Positions 62,647-64,000 of a stretch of DNA of 64,000 nt are shown in pieces. Position 1 is the stretch's first letter; every line of letters starts with the position of its first letter. Position numbers and translations under genes: made by a program. The stretch spans positions 1-64,000 of the forward strand of contig NZ_JAGSNF010000010.1 of the NCBI RefSeq assembly GCF_018139485.1, read 5' to 3'. Under the pieces are notes generated by a model. That model did no database searches, had not been told where the DNA came from, and saw only the letters and a list, made by a program, of their open reading frames with translations. This DNA is from Phycicoccus avicenniae. Its GTDB lineage: Bacteria > Actinomycetota > Actinomycetes > Actinomycetales > Dermatophilaceae.

Positions 62647-64000
62647 TCAGAACGCGATGTTGAGGGCGATGGTCATGACGAGGGCGATCCCGGCGAGCGG
62701 CAGCGTCCGTCGCCACCAGGGGTAGCCGGCCTCGTCCGGGTCGACGAGGTCCTCCCTCGGGGTCTCGGAGTACACGAGGCCCTTGAGCTCGGACGCCGGC
62801 TTCGGCTCGGTCACCATCGTCACGGCGACCGAGACGACGATGTCGACGACGAACGCCGTCGCGGCCGCGACGAAGGCCGCGCCCTGCCCACCGAGCGGGA
62901 TGAGCCCGAGGGACGCCGACCCGAAGGAGTCCTCGCTGAGGAAGGCGACGAGGATCGCCGAGCCGGTGCCCGCGACGAGGCCGGTCCAGCCGGCCGTCGC
63001 GGTCATCCGCTTCCAGAACATGCCGAGGATGAACGTCGCGAACAGCGGGGCGTTGAAGAACCCGAACAGCGTCTGGATGTAGTCCATGACGTTGCCGAAG
63101 GCACTCGCGAGGCTCGCAGTGAAGATCGCGATGACCGTGGCCCCCACGGTGGCGAGCCGCCCGATCCGCAGGTAGTAGTCGTCGCTGCGGTCGCGCCGGA
63201 CGTAGCGCTCCCACAGGTCGTAGCTGAAGACGGTGTTGAAGGCCGACACGTTGGCCGCCATGCCGGCCATGAACGCGGCGAGCAGGCCGGTGATGGCGAG
63301 CCCGAGCAGGCCGTTGGGCAGGACGTCGCGCATGAGGTAGAGCAGGGAGTCGTTGTAGGCCACCCCGTCGCCGGACGCGCCGCCCGGTGGGCTCCCGCCG
63401 TTCTTGAGGTCGACGATCTCGGGCACGAGGACCGCGGCGATCATGCCGGGGAAGATCGTGACGAAGGGGATGAACATCTTCGGGAAGGCGCCGATGATCG
63501 GCGTCTTGCGGGCCGCGGAGATCGACTCCGAGGCCATCGCGCGCTGCACCTCGACGAAGTTCGTCGTCCAGTACCCGAAGGAGAGGACGAAGCCGAGACC
63601 GAAGACGATGCCGACGACGGACCAGAACGGGCTGTCGAACCCGGAGAGCGCCTGTCCCGGCCAGGACTCCAGCTGCTGCTCGGCCGGAGGGATCCCGGCC
63701 TCCGCGGGGGCGCCGGCCGCCATCTCGGTGATGCGGTCCTGCAGGCCGCCGTACCCGCCGACCCGGTGCAGCCCGATGAGCACGAGCGGCAGCAGGCTCG
63801 CGACGATGACGAAGAACTGGAGGACCTCGTTGTAGATCGCCGCCGACAGCCCGCCGACGGTGATGTACGACAGCACGATCGCGGCCGCGACGATGAGGGC
63901 GAGCCACAGCGGCCAGCCGAGCAGCGCCCGGACGATCGAGCCGAGGAGGAAGAGGTTCACCCCGGCGATGAGCAGCTGGGCGACCGCGAACGAGATCGCG
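62647..64000 (-). CDS. sodium:solute symporter (SSS family), 5' end outside the window
   Basis: At least 451 residues are visible. The reading frame stays open past 63960 to the window end, where it still encodes a membrane helix (AISFAVAQLLIAGVNL), so the start lies beyond this window. About 10 further helices are seen, with SSS features such as GGLSAAIYNEVLQF and SFGYWTTNFVEVQRAM. Homologues carry sugars, myo-inositol, proline or organic acids with Na+; the substrate cannot be told. Confidence 0.92.
   Translation of the reverse strand, partial: AISFAVAQLLIAGVNLFLLGSIVRALLGWPLWLALIVAAAIVLSYITVGGLSAAIYNEVLQFFVIVASLLPLVLIGLHRVGGYGGLQDRITEMAAGAPAEAGIPPAEQQLESWPGQALSGFDSPFWSVVGIVFGLGFVLSFGYWTTNFVEVQRAMASESISAARKTPIIGAFPKMFIPFVTIFPGMIAAVLVPEIVDLKNGGSPPGGASGDGVAYNDSLLYLMRDVLPNGLLGLAITGLLAAFMAGMAANVSAFNTVFSYDLWERYVRRDRSDDYYLRIGRLATVGATVIAIFTASLASAFGNVMDYIQTLFGFFNAPLFATFILGMFWKRMTATAGWTGLVAGTGSAILVAFLSEDSFGSASLGLIPLGGQGAAFVAAATAFVVDIVVSVAVTMVTEPKPASELKGLVYSETPREDLVDPDEAGYPWWRRTLPLAGIALVMTIALNIAF

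Overview
The window is a chromosomal segment from a very GC-rich actinobacterium. The evidence is heavy GTG start use, many 4-bp start/stop overlaps, many leaderless promoters, a bS22-type mini ribosomal protein, a Rex-hemACDB operon, a hemD/cobA fusion and a folB-folK fusion. The gene order is most like Micrococcales (Intrasporangiaceae-like); this placement is inference and no rRNA is present to test it. Almost all DNA is coding. I see no prophage, integrase, transposase or CRISPR array.

Layout. 1-95 is a G/C homopolymer tract. 96-1430 is an orphan zinc metallochaperone lipoprotein (AztD-like) behind a Zur-box palindrome. 1491-10319 is a minus-strand block: hemB, hemD/cobA, hemC, hemA, rex, a glutaredoxin-like protein, a PlsC-type acyltransferase with a long basic tail, an SDR epimerase and bS22. 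A Rex operator lies in front of rex. 10471-19140 continues with an excisionase-like HTH protein, acuC, a TrkA protein, two GNATs, proC, proline dehydrogenase, an ABC exporter, a sugar-phosphate isomerase and ppx. As far as I recall, the ppx/isomerase/proC/HTH/bS22/epimerase/acyltransferase/glutaredoxin/hemACDB order is shared with the Rv0496-Rv0512 region of Mycobacterium tuberculosis. 19208-25331 is accessory: a cysteine-rich protein, a methyltransferase, a small membrane protein, a DUF222/HNH protein, a GNAT, a Nudix hydrolase, a flavin reductase and a VOC protein.

25345-29772 is nadC, nadB, panC and a DUF2520 protein. 29838-33358 is a plus-strand block inside an otherwise minus-strand conserved region: a palindromic operator, a membrane protein with an XRE regulator, a MidA methyltransferase, a solitary NuoD and a uridine-kinase-like protein. 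33359-42550 holds DUF3180, folBK, folP, folE, ftsH, hpt, tilS, a zincin_2 metalloprotease and dacB, with ppa divergent. 43280-45574 holds a DUF427 pair, an epoxide hydrolase containing a TTA codon, and tRNA-Thr(CGU). 45665-48889 holds a TAP-like secreted hydrolase and an orphan three-gene type VII-secretion-substrate-like module.

48893-56680 holds holB, tmk, a gamma-glutamyltransferase, a TipA-like MerR regulator with its operator, a VOC protein and topA. A second G/C homopolymer tract follows at about 56813-56943. 56948-60712 is an ABC transporter divergent from a two-component system. 60773-64000 is a DODA-type dioxygenase behind a small palindrome, a dienelactone hydrolase, and a sodium:solute symporter (cut by the window end) with its small membrane partner.

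How it works together. Heme synthesis looks tied to the NADH/NAD+ ratio through Rex. Folate, pantothenate and NAD synthesis genes sit close together around FtsH. The most interesting unexplained pieces are the MidA-NuoD pair, the membrane/XRE module with its 36-bp operator, the orphan WXG-like trio, and the two G/C tracts that look like assembly artefacts.
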